DNA from: Tamlana crocina
GTDB taxonomy: Bacteria > Bacteroidota > Bacteroidia > Flavobacteriales > Flavobacteriaceae
DNA length: 64,000 nucleotides
Reading direction: 5' to 3'
Assembly: GCA_040429635.1 (NCBI GenBank)
Contig: CP158972.1
Coordinates: 2,180,001 to 2,244,000 of the forward strand
Program-made: the position numbers and the translations under genes
Part shown: positions 63,667 to 64,000 of the stretch, piece after piece
Layout: each line of letters begins with the position of its first letter
Position numbering within the stretch: the first letter of the stretch is position 1
Notes under the pieces: model-generated
What the model was told of the DNA's origin: nothing
Databases searched by the model: none
Seen by the model: the letters and a program-made list of their open reading frames with translations, nothing else

Positions 63667-64000
63667 TCAAAATAATTCTTGTTGCTCTTTTTCGTTCGGA
63701 ATTTTAAGCTGATATCCCAATTCATCATTCAACTTTTTAATAAAATATGCCGAAAGCAAAGGCGATTCCTTTTCAATATTTTGATGGGTGAAAAAATCAA
63801 TTTCCTTAATGCCTTGTGCTTTCCAAGTTTTTAACCGCTCTACCCAATCATCCAATCTGCTGTAATCGGTGGGGTGGTTCGCGCCTACGTAGCGCACAAA
63901 AGCCGTTGGGTTGGTAAGGCGCATGTGCATCAAATCGCGACGGCCTGCAGTATCGACAATCACATTCGAAATGTTATGGCTTTCCAAAAGCTGAAATAAA
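63667..64000 (-). CDS. DUF72 (YecE-like) protein, C-terminal part, cut by window edge
   Basis: The frame is open to the right edge, so only the C-terminal about 110 residues are seen: NVIVDTAGRRDLMHMRLTN, then RYVGANHPTDYSRLDDWVERL and the FFTHQNIEKESPLLSAYFIKK region, which match DUF72. The family has a TIM-barrel-like fold and unknown function. The true start lies beyond 64000. Confidence 0.8.
   Translation of the reverse strand, partial: LFQLLESHNISNVIVDTAGRRDLMHMRLTNPTAFVRYVGANHPTDYSRLDDWVERLKTWKAQGIKEIDFFTHQNIEKESPLLSAYFIKKLNDELGYQLKIPNEKEQQELF

Noticed and set aside
1-64000. CRISPR array, tRNA or rRNA genes
   Set aside because: No regularly spaced direct repeats and no cloverleaf or conserved rRNA sequence was seen on either strand.

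Overview
The window reads as chromosomal DNA of a Flavobacteriaceae-type Bacteroidota. The grounds are repeated TAnnTTTG -7 promoter boxes, AT-rich intergenic DNA, and gene families typical of that group: fused E1 alpha/beta dehydrogenase, M42 peptidase, DUF4294, DUF4251, DUF4268, DUF1853 and CsbD. No rRNA, tRNA, CRISPR array, transposase or integrase was found.

Layout. 1-3969: thrA-thrB-thrC threonine operon on the minus strand, with thrC cut by the left edge. 4313-11417: NAD(P)HX repair enzyme, thioredoxin-like lipoprotein, a cytoplasmic NMT1-like binding protein, nucleoside phosphorylase, DUF1835 protein, SUI1 factor and a 2-oxoglutarate/Fe oxygenase. 11556-15042: fused 2-oxoacid dehydrogenase E1, a YceI protein behind a perfect 20-bp palindrome, and a PagL-like outer-membrane protein. 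15051-18549: three-gene acyl-CoA carboxylase operon. 18600-24813: NUDIX, M42 peptidase, DUF4294, hemolysin III, GNAT, YbdG-like channel, DUF3817 and a DedA/VTT membrane protein.

24814-30392 is a distinctly AT-richer island. After a 767-bp gene-free leader it holds two genes overlapping by ATGA: a calcineurin-like metallophosphoesterase and a 1190-residue NACHT/STAND NTPase with a long alpha-rich C-terminal region. The NTPase has only about 40 residues before its Walker A motif, so it carries no fused effector; the phosphoesterase is the likely effector acting in trans. This is the best candidate in the window for an undescribed antiphage defence system. To its right lie a repeat remnant and an unlisted 59-residue membrane protein gene.

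30718-49525: housekeeping and envelope genes, including three EamA transporters, VOC and peroxiredoxin-like proteins, a flavin reductase, an MscS channel, HPF, SlyD, a DUF1853 protein, a dienelactone hydrolase-like lipoprotein, a GT9 glycosyltransferase, an SF2 helicase, an aldo/keto reductase, an orphan ExbD, a Crp-type regulator and a divergent Bcr/CflA efflux pump. 49563-57961: DinB, a second PagL-like protein, an ABC exporter divergent from a CDF metal exporter, an AT-rich HEPN-like RNxxxH protein, an RlmL-type RNA methyltransferase, a methyltransferase with a structured 5' leader, a ZIP transporter and DUF4268. 58239-62920: leuC-leuD-leuA-leuB operon ending in a strong terminator. 63140-64000: acyl-CoA thioesterase and a DUF72 protein cut by the right edge.

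Between genes there are several families of dispersed palindromic repeats (REP/MITE-like), and strong hairpin terminators, two of which hold the stop codon of the upstream gene in their loop.
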